From: Cystobacter fuscus DSM 2262
Lineage (GTDB): Bacteria; Myxococcota; Myxococcia; Myxococcales; Myxococcaceae
Reading direction: 5' to 3'
Assembly: GCF_000335475.2 (NCBI RefSeq)
Contig: NZ_ANAH02000006.1
Span: 186,001-250,000 of the forward strand
Length of the DNA: 64,000 nucleotides
Below, one piece after another: positions 7,224-16,119 of the stretch. Below the pieces are notes generated by a model that worked only from the letters and a program-made list of their open reading frames with translations, was not told the DNA's origin and searched no databases. Each line of letters opens with the position of its first letter. Position 1 is the first letter of the stretch. The translations under genes and the position numbers were made by a program.

Positions 7224-8129
7224 ATGCGCAACCCAAACAAGCACGCCACCTCCTGCACCATGTTCGGCCTTTCTCTTCTGACGTCTGCGGCGTCCTGCCT
7301 GCTCGGGATGGCGCCAGCACCGGCCCACGCGGAGGAGCCCCTGTGTGACTCGGCGTGGGGAGCGCAGAGCCTCACCATCGGGGTCGGCGAGCGGAAGAAC
7401 GATGGCCAGCCGTTGCAGTCCTACGATCCCGCGAACCCCTTCGAGCCCTACGATCTCCTGGGGGATCGCTACCTCTTCGCCGAGAAGGGAGTGGTGTACC
7501 GGACCGTGGGTCGGTTCACGGACAGGCAGGAAGGCGAAGAGGCGCTGAATAAAGTCTATACGATGAGCCACCTCTACACGGGGGCCTACCCACCCAACCT
7601 GACGAGCCTGGGGCCCCACCTTGTGAGTGAAACCTTTTCCTGCAAGGTGAACAGGGACAATCCGGTCATCGACCCCGCCTCCTGGATCATGGAGAAGGAC
7701 AAGGTGCTGTTGGTAGGCCAGGCCACCACGGCCTGCGAGCGGGGCCAGACCACCAAGAAGCTCACCGTGGTGTCCTGTGATGGCAAGAAGAATCTGCTCA
7801 CCGACTCGGTTTCCGCGCCCTGCGAGGCCGGCCGGATCACCACCTGCATCCACCCCCTGGCCCCAGGCGTCTTCATCTTCGAGCACTACTACTCAGCACC
7901 TGGCGCGGGAACCTCGGTGAACCTGCGGGTCTACGACACGGCCAAGAAGAAGAAGCTCAAGGCCCTGTCCTGGGTGAACGAAGGCGGGCCCGAGGCCGAG
8001 GTGCTGGGCGTCGAGGACGTCGACAAGGATGGCGTTCCCGAGATCGTGCGCAGCATCGCCGAGAGCGGCAAGCCCACGTCCCTGTTCAAGTGGAAGAGCG
8101 GCAAACTTACCGAGATCAAGAATCCGTGA
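7224..8129 (+). CDS. Exported disulfide-rich protein, paralogue 2
   Basis: The 301-residue protein repeats the layout of its upstream copy: a Sec signal peptide ending in AHA-EE, six cysteines at the same positions and a terminal DVDKDGVPEIV motif. From the second cysteine to the end (about 162 residues) I count only five differences. The differences concentrate in the preceding segment (for example MSHLYTGAYPPNL against MTHLYTGAYKPYL, and VSETFS against VNDAST). The ATG at 7224 is preferred because it restores the signal peptide. An in-frame GTG at 7143, left by the duplication, would add 27 residues. Its TGA overlaps the GTG start of the M15/M23 protein by four bases, so the two are translationally coupled. 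Confidence 0.78.
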   Translation: MRNPNKHATSCTMFGLSLLTSAASCLLGMAPAPAHAEEPLCDSAWGAQSLTIGVGERKNDGQPLQSYDPANPFEPYDLLGDRYLFAEKGVVYRTVGRFTDRQEGEEALNKVYTMSHLYTGAYPPNLTSLGPHLVSETFSCKVNRDNPVIDPASWIMEKDKVLLVGQATTACERGQTTKKLTVVSCDGKKNLLTDSVSAPCEAGRITTCIHPLAPGVFIFEHYYSAPGAGTSVNLRVYDTAKKKKLKALSWVNEGGPEAEVLGVEDVDKDGVPEIVRSIAESGKPTSLFKWKSGKLTEIKNP

Positions 8130-11100
8130 GCTACAGCCACCAGCAACCCACGCACAAATACACGACGGACGCGGAACTCGAGCGCATCTATGGCAAGCGC
8201 CTGGTGCACAACGACTTCCAGAGCGACAGCATCACCGGCAGCTTCGAGAAGACGGCGCGGGTTCTGGAGAATCCCGTCCTCGAAAGCTTCAGCCGGAACC
8301 ATATCGTCGACGTGAAACTGCCGGGAATCGGTCCACAGAAAGAAAAGACCGTCACCGTGCAGTTCAACCGGAAGCTGGCCCATCTCTTGTCGGCCGCATT
8401 CGAGAAGATCCGGTCCGAGAACATCCCCTACACCATCTATCAGGTCGGCGGATATTTCTTCCGCTACCAACAAAACCCCAGTGTCCGAGAGGCCCTCGAG
8501 CACCGCCCGGAGTACGCGGACCTGCGAAAGGACAAGGGTTTCTCGGCCAACTGGAACATCGTCTGCGCGGAGCGGGATCGACAGCTCAAGACGTTCGATG
8601 AGAGGATTCCCTACGGCAGCAAGACGAAAGCCAAGAAGGATCTGCTCTCCAACCACGCCTTTGGAAGCGCCATCGACATCAATTGGGAGACGAATCCCTA
8701 CAAGAAAGGAGCCCTGTTCGACCTCCATCCCAGGATCGTGACGATCCTGGAGAACTTTGGCTTCAGCTGGGGCGGCAAGTACCACGATTACATGCACTTC
8801 GAGTACCTGCGCGGCACCATCGAGGGAATCCCCGATGAGGATCCACCGCAGGTATTCTACCCCTTCAGCAGGGAGCAACAGCGGGAATCACCCATCAAGT
8901 ATTACTATCTGAACGAGCGAGGAAAGGGAGGGTACTTTCCCGTCGGCCTCCTGCAGAACCTGCACGGTGGCGTCCATCTGGAAGCGGAAGCTACCTCCGC
9001 CAGAACACCCGTCCGCGCCGCCATGCCAGGCTTCATCGTGGCCGCGCGCCTCATGGCGCCCAACAAGGGCGGAGACAACCCGGACGTCCGCCGGGTCACG
9101 GATGATCGCCCCCTGGGTTTCGTTCTGCTCCGGCACGAAATCCTGGACAAGACCAGCAATGGTCCAGCGCAAGGGCAAGCGGCGTCCACCGCGGAAGGCG
9201 GCGCCCAGGAGCACTCCCTCTACAGCCTGTATATGCACCTGGCGGCCCCCAACTGGGACGCGACCACTCCAGACCCCGCGGAGGCACCCTGGCTGGCCGC
9301 TCTCCTCAAGATGAGGTTTGGCGGAGTGGTGGACCTGAACCCCCGCAGCCCGGATGTCGGCAAGACCCTCTGGTCCAAGGAAGCACTGAGTCCCGAGGCA
9401 ACCTCTTTCAAGGTGCATGACCGCGAATCGCCCTTGCCCGCCCAGAAGGGACAGAACGTCGTGGCGTTGGGCAAACCGAGCCCCGAGGATGTCCGTCAAG
9501 CCATCGAGGCCCTTCAAGCGGGCGCCGTCGTTACTTTTGATCGCGCGCTCTTTCCCGTGGCCGCGGGCGAGACCATCGGGTTCATCAGTGAGAACCAGCC
9601 CCTGGAGGGACTGACGACCTCCGCCCAACAGGCCACGTCCGCCAGATACCTGCACTGGGAGATGTTCTCCACCAGCCCGCAGGGCGGCGTCATCCAGATT
9701 CTTCGCAATCGGGCCGGAATCGACAACCTCTTCAACCCGATCCAGGAGCTCCGGCAGGACAACTTCCTGGAAATGCCTTCGGCTGAGAACGAGGGCGCAG
9801 CCAACGAACTCCAGCAACTCCTAGGCAACACGGGTGAGCGGCTCGTGGAGCAGTTGCAGTCGGACACCTACGGTGAGCACCTCCTGCAGCACTTCAACGA
9901 GGGGAAGAGCTTCTTTCCTGGCCGACCGGACACGGCCCCCCGGTTCACATACCCGCTCGAGATAACCCTGGACAACACCTACCAGTACAAAGGGGACGCC
10001 ACGGGCCAGTGCTCTCTCGAGGTCCAATTCTTCAAGGGAGGCGTTTCCCTCAAGAAGGAGACGATCCGCTTCAAGCCGGAGCAGAGCACTCTCACCTTGA
10101 ATGTCCCCGCGGAGGCGGACACCTTCGATCTCTGGTCTCCCGATTTCTTCCTCGACAAGCCCGAGCCCGCGGCGAACGAGAATCCGCGCCCCAAACGGCT
10201 CGAGGACCGCATGAAGTTGTTCGAGAAGACGGTGACCCACCATTGGCGCAACCTCTTGCTGGATCACTTGAACGAGTGGACCCCGGAAGGTCTCGATACC
10301 CAGTTGGAGGCACGCCGCGCGGCCGGGCATCTGGAGGATCTCGTCGACACCTCCAGCCCGACCGTCTTCGAAGCGTGGAAGAAGAACATCCGGCCCCTGA
10401 GTTGGTGGTCCCGGAAGAAGGACGAGGATGATCCGTATGGAGAGGTTCCCGTCCGCGGAGCGGAGGCCGAGCAAGAAAGCATCTTCGGCTCGGGGAATCA
10501 CCTCCTACCCAAGTCCGCCAACACCCTCAATGCGCATCCGGTGACAGCGCTCTGGCTCATCGACATCCTTCTCGAAAAGGAAGCCATCGCCTTCAAGAAA
10601 GCCTGGCCACCGGAAACGCTGAGGCGCGACGAGAGCACCCAGAAGCCTCCGTTTCTCGGCTTCCTCCTCCCCGAGGAGAGGCTGGAGGTGGGAATGGACT
10701 TGCTCGCCATCCTGGTGCAACATGGATACAGCACCACGGACGGAATGAACGCGACGGATGTGCTGTTCCACGCGACTCCGGAAGGAGAAGGGGCTCCGAC
10801 CTTGCCTCCCCAGGTCCTGGGCCGAACCGTCTACCACGATGGCGTCGCCATGCTTCGCACCTCCTTTCCCTTCTGGGGAGGCTGGCGGCTGCATGCCACG
10901 AATGGAGCCAATCAACCCTTCGAACCCATTCAGAGCCAGGGGGCGGCTCTCCAGCTCGCGAGACCGATACCCGAGGGGCAGACCTTCGTACTCGGAGCCG
11001 GAAGAGCCGCGCCGGGCTCCGATGGGAAGATTCGTCCTCTCGCCGCCGGGAGTCTGGCGTTCAGCAAGAACAGGCCCTACTCCCTCGCGGGCTACGTTGT

Positions 11101-12589
11101 CTTCGAGTATTGGCGATCGACCACCGCGAGCACGCCCAATCCATCGGAGCCGTCCACGTTTGGCGCATATGCCCTTCCCGTTGTCGCGAGCAGGCCGCCC
11201 CTGTTGAGAACCGAGCGAGGACTCAAATACAGGGGTGACTTCATCGTGGGAAAGGAGAAGGAGAAGAGCAATCCCAGGGTCACGACGGACTTCTCCTTCC
11301 AGGACTTCGTGAGCCATCGCCAGTTTGGACAGGTATTCGCGGGTAACGCGAAGACGAACTTCACGCTGGCTGTTCCTCTCGCGCAACGACTCCAGGAATT
11401 GAAGGAGGCGTGCCGTCCGAAGAGTCGGCAGGAGAAAGGTGTCGTTCCCCTCGTGAAGCGGCTGCTCGTGAACGGCTTGAGCATGTATGTGTCGACCGCT
11501 TCGGGGGCGGCGGCCGAACTCGATGTCCTCGAGCAGAAGCTCGCGCAACTCAGTGCCTCGACGTTCTTCTCAGTGGAGAGGCTGGTATCGGAATCGGCGA
11601 TTCGCCTCACCTATACTCCTCCCGAATCCGCGGGACTGATCCATTTCGAGTTCGATCCAGGCCCAGCCCTGGGACGCATCGCCGCGGAGGCCCTCTCCGC
11701 AGAAGGAGAGCGGCTTCACGTCCGACCCCGCTTCATCGCCCCCAATGGCGGACACCTGGTGCTGGCCGACAAGGAATCCCCCGTGGGGGATGTGACGAAG
11801 CTGCTCACCGCCTCGCTGGAGGACATCAAGTCCGCCTGTGGCAATGACTACCTGGAGGCCGTCGCGGACAAGCTCCTGCCCCCCGTGGGCAGGTTCGAGT
11901 TCGGCGACGTCTCCCTCAAGATGGGGCGAGGCAAGTTGTACACGACGGTCCGCCTCCATGGCGATGCGAAGCAATGGACCGCGGCCGCTCCCGTCATAAA
12001 GCTCAAGCTGGGTGAGGAGACGTTCCAGCAGGGGAAGCTCGTCGGTTCGACGGTCAGCGCGGAATGGGATCTCTTCAAGGACAAGAAGGGCAAGCCGCTG
12101 CCGGGCCGCTGGGGCGGAACACTCGAGTTCTCGGCCGAGATCTCCCAACCCGACAAGGTGACGACGCCTCCCCCCGGCATCTCGTGGGCGGTGGAACTCA
12201 AGCCCCGCCTCGAGGAGCTCAAACACGAGATAGGCGCCAAGAGCATCCGGTTCCTGGGGCAGGCCAGCCACCTGCCCACGGACGTTTCCCTTCACCTCAC
12301 CTGCGAGCGGAAGGACGAAACGGGTCAATGGCAGGAGGACATCGGCATCACCCAGTTGATCCGCTACAAGATTCAAGCGAGCCAACAGTCCTCTCATTAC
12401 GGGTGCTGCACGGACACGGGCGCATTCGAGGCCAACGTCCTCAAGAGCGCCCTGAAGAAGACCCCGGGGACCTTCCGCTTCGTCTGGGCTCCCAAGGGAA
12501 CGCGAGCGGGCGACACGGTCGACGTTCACGGCATTGCCGTCGAGGTCAGGACGTCTCCTGAAATCAACCCCGAGGATCTGGGAGCCTGA
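8126..12589 (+). CDS. Giant peptidoglycan-targeting protein: M15 peptidase plus M23-like module
   Basis: The product is 1487 residues from a GTG that overlaps the previous stop as GTGA; an ATG at 8090 would overlap by 40 bases. No signal peptide is present. Residues about 80-240 look like an M15 (D-Ala-D-Ala or L-Ala-D-Glu) carboxypeptidase: SNHAFGSAIDIN gives His177 and Asp184, and HDYMHFE gives His220 and His224. Residues about 275-530 resemble an M23 fold (HGGVHLEAE, TPVRAAMPGFIVAA, LYSLYMHL, YLHWEMFS), but the Asp ligand of HxGxD is His284 and only one His remains in the last motif, so it may be inactive. The remaining 950 residues are unassigned. Base composition is lower in G+C than neighbours (33 of 60 in 8281-8340). 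A cell-wall-cleaving effector is the favoured reading. Confidence 0.8.
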   Translation: MSYSHQQPTHKYTTDAELERIYGKRLVHNDFQSDSITGSFEKTARVLENPVLESFSRNHIVDVKLPGIGPQKEKTVTVQFNRKLAHLLSAAFEKIRSENIPYTIYQVGGYFFRYQQNPSVREALEHRPEYADLRKDKGFSANWNIVCAERDRQLKTFDERIPYGSKTKAKKDLLSNHAFGSAIDINWETNPYKKGALFDLHPRIVTILENFGFSWGGKYHDYMHFEYLRGTIEGIPDEDPPQVFYPFSREQQRESPIKYYYLNERGKGGYFPVGLLQNLHGGVHLEAEATSARTPVRAAMPGFIVAARLMAPNKGGDNPDVRRVTDDRPLGFVLLRHEILDKTSNGPAQGQAASTAEGGAQEHSLYSLYMHLAAPNWDATTPDPAEAPWLAALLKMRFGGVVDLNPRSPDVGKTLWSKEALSPEATSFKVHDRESPLPAQKGQNVVALGKPSPEDVRQAIEALQAGAVVTFDRALFPVAAGETIGFISENQPLEGLTTSAQQATSARYLHWEMFSTSPQGGVIQILRNRAGIDNLFNPIQELRQDNFLEMPSAENEGAANELQQLLGNTGERLVEQLQSDTYGEHLLQHFNEGKSFFPGRPDTAPRFTYPLEITLDNTYQYKGDATGQCSLEVQFFKGGVSLKKETIRFKPEQSTLTLNVPAEADTFDLWSPDFFLDKPEPAANENPRPKRLEDRMKLFEKTVTHHWRNLLLDHLNEWTPEGLDTQLEARRAAGHLEDLVDTSSPTVFEAWKKNIRPLSWWSRKKDEDDPYGEVPVRGAEAEQESIFGSGNHLLPKSANTLNAHPVTALWLIDILLEKEAIAFKKAWPPETLRRDESTQKPPFLGFLLPEERLEVGMDLLAILVQHGYSTTDGMNATDVLFHATPEGEGAPTLPPQVLGRTVYHDGVAMLRTSFPFWGGWRLHATNGANQPFEPIQSQGAALQLARPIPEGQTFVLGAGRAAPGSDGKIRPLAAGSLAFSKNRPYSLAGYVVFEYWRSTTASTPNPSEPSTFGAYALPVVASRPPLLRTERGLKYRGDFIVGKEKEKSNPRVTTDFSFQDFVSHRQFGQVFAGNAKTNFTLAVPLAQRLQELKEACRPKSRQEKGVVPLVKRLLVNGLSMYVSTASGAAAELDVLEQKLAQLSASTFFSVERLVSESAIRLTYTPPESAGLIHFEFDPGPALGRIAAEALSAEGERLHVRPRFIAPNGGHLVLADKESPVGDVTKLLTASLEDIKSACGNDYLEAVADKLLPPVGRFEFGDVSLKMGRGKLYTTVRLHGDAKQWTAAAPVIKLKLGEETFQQGKLVGSTVSAEWDLFKDKKGKPLPGRWGGTLEFSAEISQPDKVTTPPPGISWAVELKPRLEELKHEIGAKSIRFLGQASHLPTDVSLHLTCERKDETGQWQEDIGITQLIRYKIQASQQSSHYGCCTDTGAFEANVLKSALKKTPGTFRFVWAPKGTRAGDTVDVHGIAVEVRTSPEINPEDLGA

Positions 12590-12591
12590 TC

Positions 12592-14523
12592 ATGGCCACG
12601 ACCGAAGAGCAGGTGAAGAAGCCGGGAACCGTCAGCCTGAGCGCCGGCTACCGGGCCTCGATTCCCTTCGTGCTCGTTCCACGCACGTCCATCACCCTGG
12701 ACTCGCCGGGCTCCCTGGCATCGATGGGCCTCCAGTCCGGTGTGCCCCTCACGATCAGCTTTCCCATCAAGGGCGCCAGCAAGCACTTCCCTCCGGGCAA
12801 TCGCAAGTGTGCCCTCTCCTGGTTGGTGTCGCGCGAGGGCAAGGAGTTCTCCTACCCCGTGGATGGAGAGGTGCTGATGAAGATCCAGCCCGACGGGAGG
12901 TTCGAAGTCGAGGTGAACGGAAAGACGCCCATCGTCGACGTGCTCGCCCAGCAGTTGATTGGACGGGGGAAGCTGGGCTTTTCCCTCACCCCCGACTTTC
13001 CCCACGCGGACACGGTGACCTTCAAACCCGCCGTCGACTTCAACAACCCGTGTGAAATCCACGTGCGCCTGCCCGAGAAGAAGCTCCTCGGCGAGCGCAT
13101 CACCTTCACGCCCCATTTCGGCCTGGTCTTCCAGCAGGCGGAGCTCGAGCTGCGCGTCTTCGAGAGTGACGAGGGCTCGGACGAGATCGCTGCCACGGAG
13201 CCTCGCAACGCCTTCACCCACACGTGGACCCCGGGCTACTTCTTCACGCTGTCGCGCTCCTGGGCCATCGGATTCACGGACGATAGCTGCCATCAACTGG
13301 CGGACGTGGGACAAGAGGAAGTCGGCGCCTTCGAGTTCGCCTGGCAGCTCTGGGGAAAACACAGTGGTGGCGCCCCCACCCTGCTGCTCGAGAACAAGAA
13401 CTTCCTCACGGTCCCCAGGCCCAAGCTGGAGGACTTCCGGATCGAATACGACCCCTCCATCGAGGGCACGTGGGAGGTGAGTGGAAAGATCTCGGGAGTC
13501 TCGCCCCGAGCGGAGCTCCAGCTCGACGTGGCGCTCGTGGAGCCGCGGTCCAAGACCCCCCTGCTGATCAGCCACGAGGCCACGACCGTCCGGCTGCCCC
13601 TGGGCTCGGACGGCATCTTCGAGGGCTATCTGGGAGAGCGGCACTGGCTGTTCACGCGGCCCGCGGCCGGGGAGTTTCCCCTGGCCCCCGCCTTCGCCAT
13701 CCTCTCGCTTCCGGCCGCGCTCCGCGATGGCAAGCGGGGCCCCATCGCCGCGCATCTGGACTTCGACGACACGACGTTCTCCGCGTTCAAGGGACACGAG
13801 CTGTCATGGGACATCGACGCGGACTGGGTGTGCTCGCGAGAGGCGGTCGCGACCGAGCCGCGGCCCCCCCGGCCCAAGCGGCGCAAATCGGGGATCGTCG
13901 TCATCCCCGCGCCACCCGCCAGCGCGGGCGACCAGAAGGGGCCGATGACCTTCGAGGAGATGTGGAACGACCTCTGCGCCTGGGAGGGAATCGTCGCGTA
14001 CATGTACCTGGACACGAAGGGCCACGTGACGGTGGGCGCGGGCAACCTGCTCAACACCGCGAAGGACGCCCAGGCGCTGCCCTTCCAGAACAAGGACGCG
14101 GGCCGCGCGGCGACGCCGGAGGAGATCGCGACGGCGTTCCAGCAGGTCAATCAGATGAAGAAGGGGATGTGGTTCACGGAGTACGCGCAGCGGCCGATGA
14201 TCGCCCTCACGGATCAGTTCATCCGCGACCTCGTGAAGAAGCGGCTCGACACCGAGTTCCTTCCGGTCATCCGGGAGACCTTCAAGCCTCACTTCGACAG
14301 CTACCCGCTCTGTGTGCGCCGTGCGCTGCTCGACATCGCCTACAACCGCGGCGCGTACAGCTTCAACACGAAGGTCCCGGAGTTCACCGCCGCCGTCAAG
14401 GCGCGCAACTGGACCCTCGCGGCGTCACTGAAGTGTCTGGATCACGGTGCCGAGGCACGCGCCCAGTGGCGCAAGTCGCTCTTCCAGTACGCCCTCGTCG
14501 TCGAGCCCCCCAAGAAGAGCTGA
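12592..14523 (+). CDS. Large protein with C-terminal T4-type lysozyme (GH24) domain
   Basis: The 643-residue protein starts two bases after the previous stop and has no signal peptide. Residues 1-420 are unassigned and beta-strand rich. A basic Pro-rich linker (RPPRPKRRKS) follows, then a phage-type muramidase at about 445-640. In CAWEGIVAYMYLDTKGHVTV the residues Glu465, Asp474 and Thr480 have the same 9 and 6 spacing as the Glu11, Asp20 and Thr26 triad of T4 lysozyme, so the enzyme is probably active on the glycan strands of peptidoglycan. Together with the M15 peptidase encoded just upstream it would cut both sugar and peptide bonds. There is no holin, spanin or phage gene nearby, which argues against a simple prophage remnant. 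Confidence 0.82.
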   Translation: MATTEEQVKKPGTVSLSAGYRASIPFVLVPRTSITLDSPGSLASMGLQSGVPLTISFPIKGASKHFPPGNRKCALSWLVSREGKEFSYPVDGEVLMKIQPDGRFEVEVNGKTPIVDVLAQQLIGRGKLGFSLTPDFPHADTVTFKPAVDFNNPCEIHVRLPEKKLLGERITFTPHFGLVFQQAELELRVFESDEGSDEIAATEPRNAFTHTWTPGYFFTLSRSWAIGFTDDSCHQLADVGQEEVGAFEFAWQLWGKHSGGAPTLLLENKNFLTVPRPKLEDFRIEYDPSIEGTWEVSGKISGVSPRAELQLDVALVEPRSKTPLLISHEATTVRLPLGSDGIFEGYLGERHWLFTRPAAGEFPLAPAFAILSLPAALRDGKRGPIAAHLDFDDTTFSAFKGHELSWDIDADWVCSREAVATEPRPPRPKRRKSGIVVIPAPPASAGDQKGPMTFEEMWNDLCAWEGIVAYMYLDTKGHVTVGAGNLLNTAKDAQALPFQNKDAGRAATPEEIATAFQQVNQMKKGMWFTEYAQRPMIALTDQFIRDLVKKRLDTEFLPVIRETFKPHFDSYPLCVRRALLDIAYNRGAYSFNTKVPEFTAAVKARNWTLAASLKCLDHGAEARAQWRKSLFQYALVVEPPKKS

Positions 14524-14593
14524 CGCGGACTCCCGGGGCGCACCCGGGCGTCCCGCCGGGAAGAGGAGGGCCGGCTCGTGCGTCCTCGGGCTG

Positions 14594-16024
14594 GTGGTTC
14601 TCCTTCGCATACTGTCCTGGTTGCCGCTGAGCGCGGCCGGCCTGCTCTGGGCCGCGGTGCTCGGCCTCGTGGCGCTCTGGCCCCAACACCCCACGGGTGC
14701 GCGCCAGTTGAGCTGGAGGGATGCGACCGGCCAGCCGCTCGCTTCCGCCCCGAGCGGCTGCGGCGGCGTCACCCGCTTTCCCCTGCTCGTCGATCAGGAC
14801 CGGGTCTGGCTCCCCTGCCCGGCGGCGCCGGACCTGCCCACCGGCACCTTCGCCCTCCTGCTGCCCCGGCGCGGAGAAGCCCGCCTCCTGGAGTCACTGC
14901 CCGAGCACCTGGCCCTCGAACGGGTGGAGGGCCTGCTTCCGGGGCCCGGCGGGCGCGTGGGAATCGTCTACCGGGCCAGCGCGCGCACATCGCCGCCGGG
15001 CGGAGGGAAGGACGTGCTGGTCGCGGCCGTGGCGGACGCGGAGGGCTGGCGGGAGCTTCCGGAACGCCTTCCGGGTGGCGCGGGCAGCCGCCTGCTCGGC
15101 CTGGGCTGGGCGGGCTACCGGCTGGAGGTGGCGCTCGCGCCCGCCCGAGGCGAGGACACACGCGCCAGGGCCGCGGACGCGGTGCTCGTCCGGGTGGGCG
15201 ACCGGGACCTGCCCCGCGTCGTCACCCGCGAGGAAATGTGCCTGGATCGCACGGACTGCGTCGTGCGCGCGGCCTGGAACGCGAGCTTCCGCGGTTGGCG
15301 CTTCCTCGTCGAGGACGGAGGAACCCTGCGCGAGGTCGCGGAGAGCGGGGCGGGAGAGGCCGCCGGACAGTCCCTCCAGTTGCTGGCCGGGCTCGATCTG
15401 CGCGTGGCCGGACGCATGCGCCCACCGAATCTGCCGGCCACCCACCAGCTCGAACCCGACGGCAGCATCCTCCCCGCGCGGCCTCCGCCTTCCGGACTGC
15501 GCCTCCTGCCCTCGCCCCTGGTGGTCGGGGACACACGGCTCGAGACCCTCTCCCGCTTCGTGCCGGAACCGGGAGAGGGCATCGTCCACGAATGGCGCGG
15601 CCAGCGGTGGAACACGGTGTCCGGTGCGGAGGGTCTGCTCCGGGTGGGTGAAGGCACCGGGGCCCTGACCGCCGTCGCGCGCCTCGAGAGCCCCTGTACC
15701 CACCTCGCCTCCGGCTTCCTCGTTCCCACACGCCGGGGCCTCACGCTGCTGGGCCCCGAGGGATGCCACGTGGGCCTCACCTCCTCGGGACAGCGCGCCG
15801 ATCCGCTGAACCTCCTCGAGCACCTCGAGTACTCCCGCCGCCCCCATGCGCTGCTCGCGCTGCTCTTCGTCGTGCTCGGCTTGCCGGCGCTGCTCATCCC
15901 AGCGAGCGTGTCGAGCCGGCCACGGGCTCGCGACCACCGGCTGTTCGTCCGCGCGGTGCTCGCCTCCTGCTATCTGCTCGGCGCCCTGCCGCTGCTGTCC
16001 TGGCTGTGGCCGCTGCTGTCCTGA
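14594..16024 (+). CDS. Membrane-anchored protein with a large extracytoplasmic domain
   Basis: From a GTG at 14594 the product is 476 residues; the start is uncertain because the frame is open back to 14447 inside the lysozyme gene and the nearest GAGGAGG is about 25 bases away. One hydrophobic helix is at the N-terminus (LLWAAVLGLVALW) and two are at the C-terminus (LLALLFVVLGLPALLIPA and VRAVLASCYLLGALPLLSW). About 370 residues between them probably lie outside the membrane and contain several cysteines (CGG, CPAA, CLDRTDC, CTH, CHVG). I do not recognise the family. It follows the lysozyme gene on the same strand after 70 bases and may belong to the same operon. Confidence 0.65.
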   Translation: MVLLRILSWLPLSAAGLLWAAVLGLVALWPQHPTGARQLSWRDATGQPLASAPSGCGGVTRFPLLVDQDRVWLPCPAAPDLPTGTFALLLPRRGEARLLESLPEHLALERVEGLLPGPGGRVGIVYRASARTSPPGGGKDVLVAAVADAEGWRELPERLPGGAGSRLLGLGWAGYRLEVALAPARGEDTRARAADAVLVRVGDRDLPRVVTREEMCLDRTDCVVRAAWNASFRGWRFLVEDGGTLREVAESGAGEAAGQSLQLLAGLDLRVAGRMRPPNLPATHQLEPDGSILPARPPPSGLRLLPSPLVVGDTRLETLSRFVPEPGEGIVHEWRGQRWNTVSGAEGLLRVGEGTGALTAVARLESPCTHLASGFLVPTRRGLTLLGPEGCHVGLTSSGQRADPLNLLEHLEYSRRPHALLALLFVVLGLPALLIPASVSSRPRARDHRLFVRAVLASCYLLGALPLLSWLWPLLS

Positions 16025-16044
16025 CTCCGGGCTGGAGAGGACGC

Positions 16045-16088
16045 CCGGAAAAGACGAAGGCTTCCGCCCGGAACACGGACGGAAGCCT
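16045..16088 (-). terminator. Rho-independent-like terminator of the SPFH gene
   Basis: AGGCTTCCG (16058-16066) and CGGAAGCCT (16080-16088) form a perfect nine-base stem with a 13-base loop. Reading the minus strand, the stem is followed by TCGTCTTTTCC, a U-rich tail. It lies about 30 bases beyond the stop of the gene at 16120 and also faces the end of the opposing membrane-protein gene. Confidence 0.6.
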
Positions 16089-16119
16089 CGAGCGAGCCAC
16101 CCGGAAGGGGGGGGCGAAA

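Larger units (their letters stand above)
6210..8151 (+). repeat. Tandem gene duplication, two units of about 960 bp
   Basis: Unit 1 (about 6210-7168) and unit 2 (about 7191-8151) match from a shared ACCGTCCG upstream of each start codon to beyond each stop codon. The match after each stop, GTGAGCTACAGCCACCA plus six of nine following bases, is the beginning of the next gene (the M15/M23 protein starts at 8126). The duplication therefore copied the exported-protein gene together with the first codons of its downstream neighbour. Confidence 0.85.

Noticed and set aside
8126-14523. Prophage lysis cassette or phage tail remnant
   Set aside because: A lysozyme and M15 peptidase suggest phage lysis, but no holin, spanin, terminase, capsid, tail or integrase gene and no att-like repeats are present, and the proteins are far larger than endolysins.
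5401-16024. Type VI secretion gene cluster
   Set aside because: No VgrG, Hcp, PAAR, Tss or ClpV-like gene is in the window, so secretion by T6SS cannot be claimed; only the cargo-like genes are seen.
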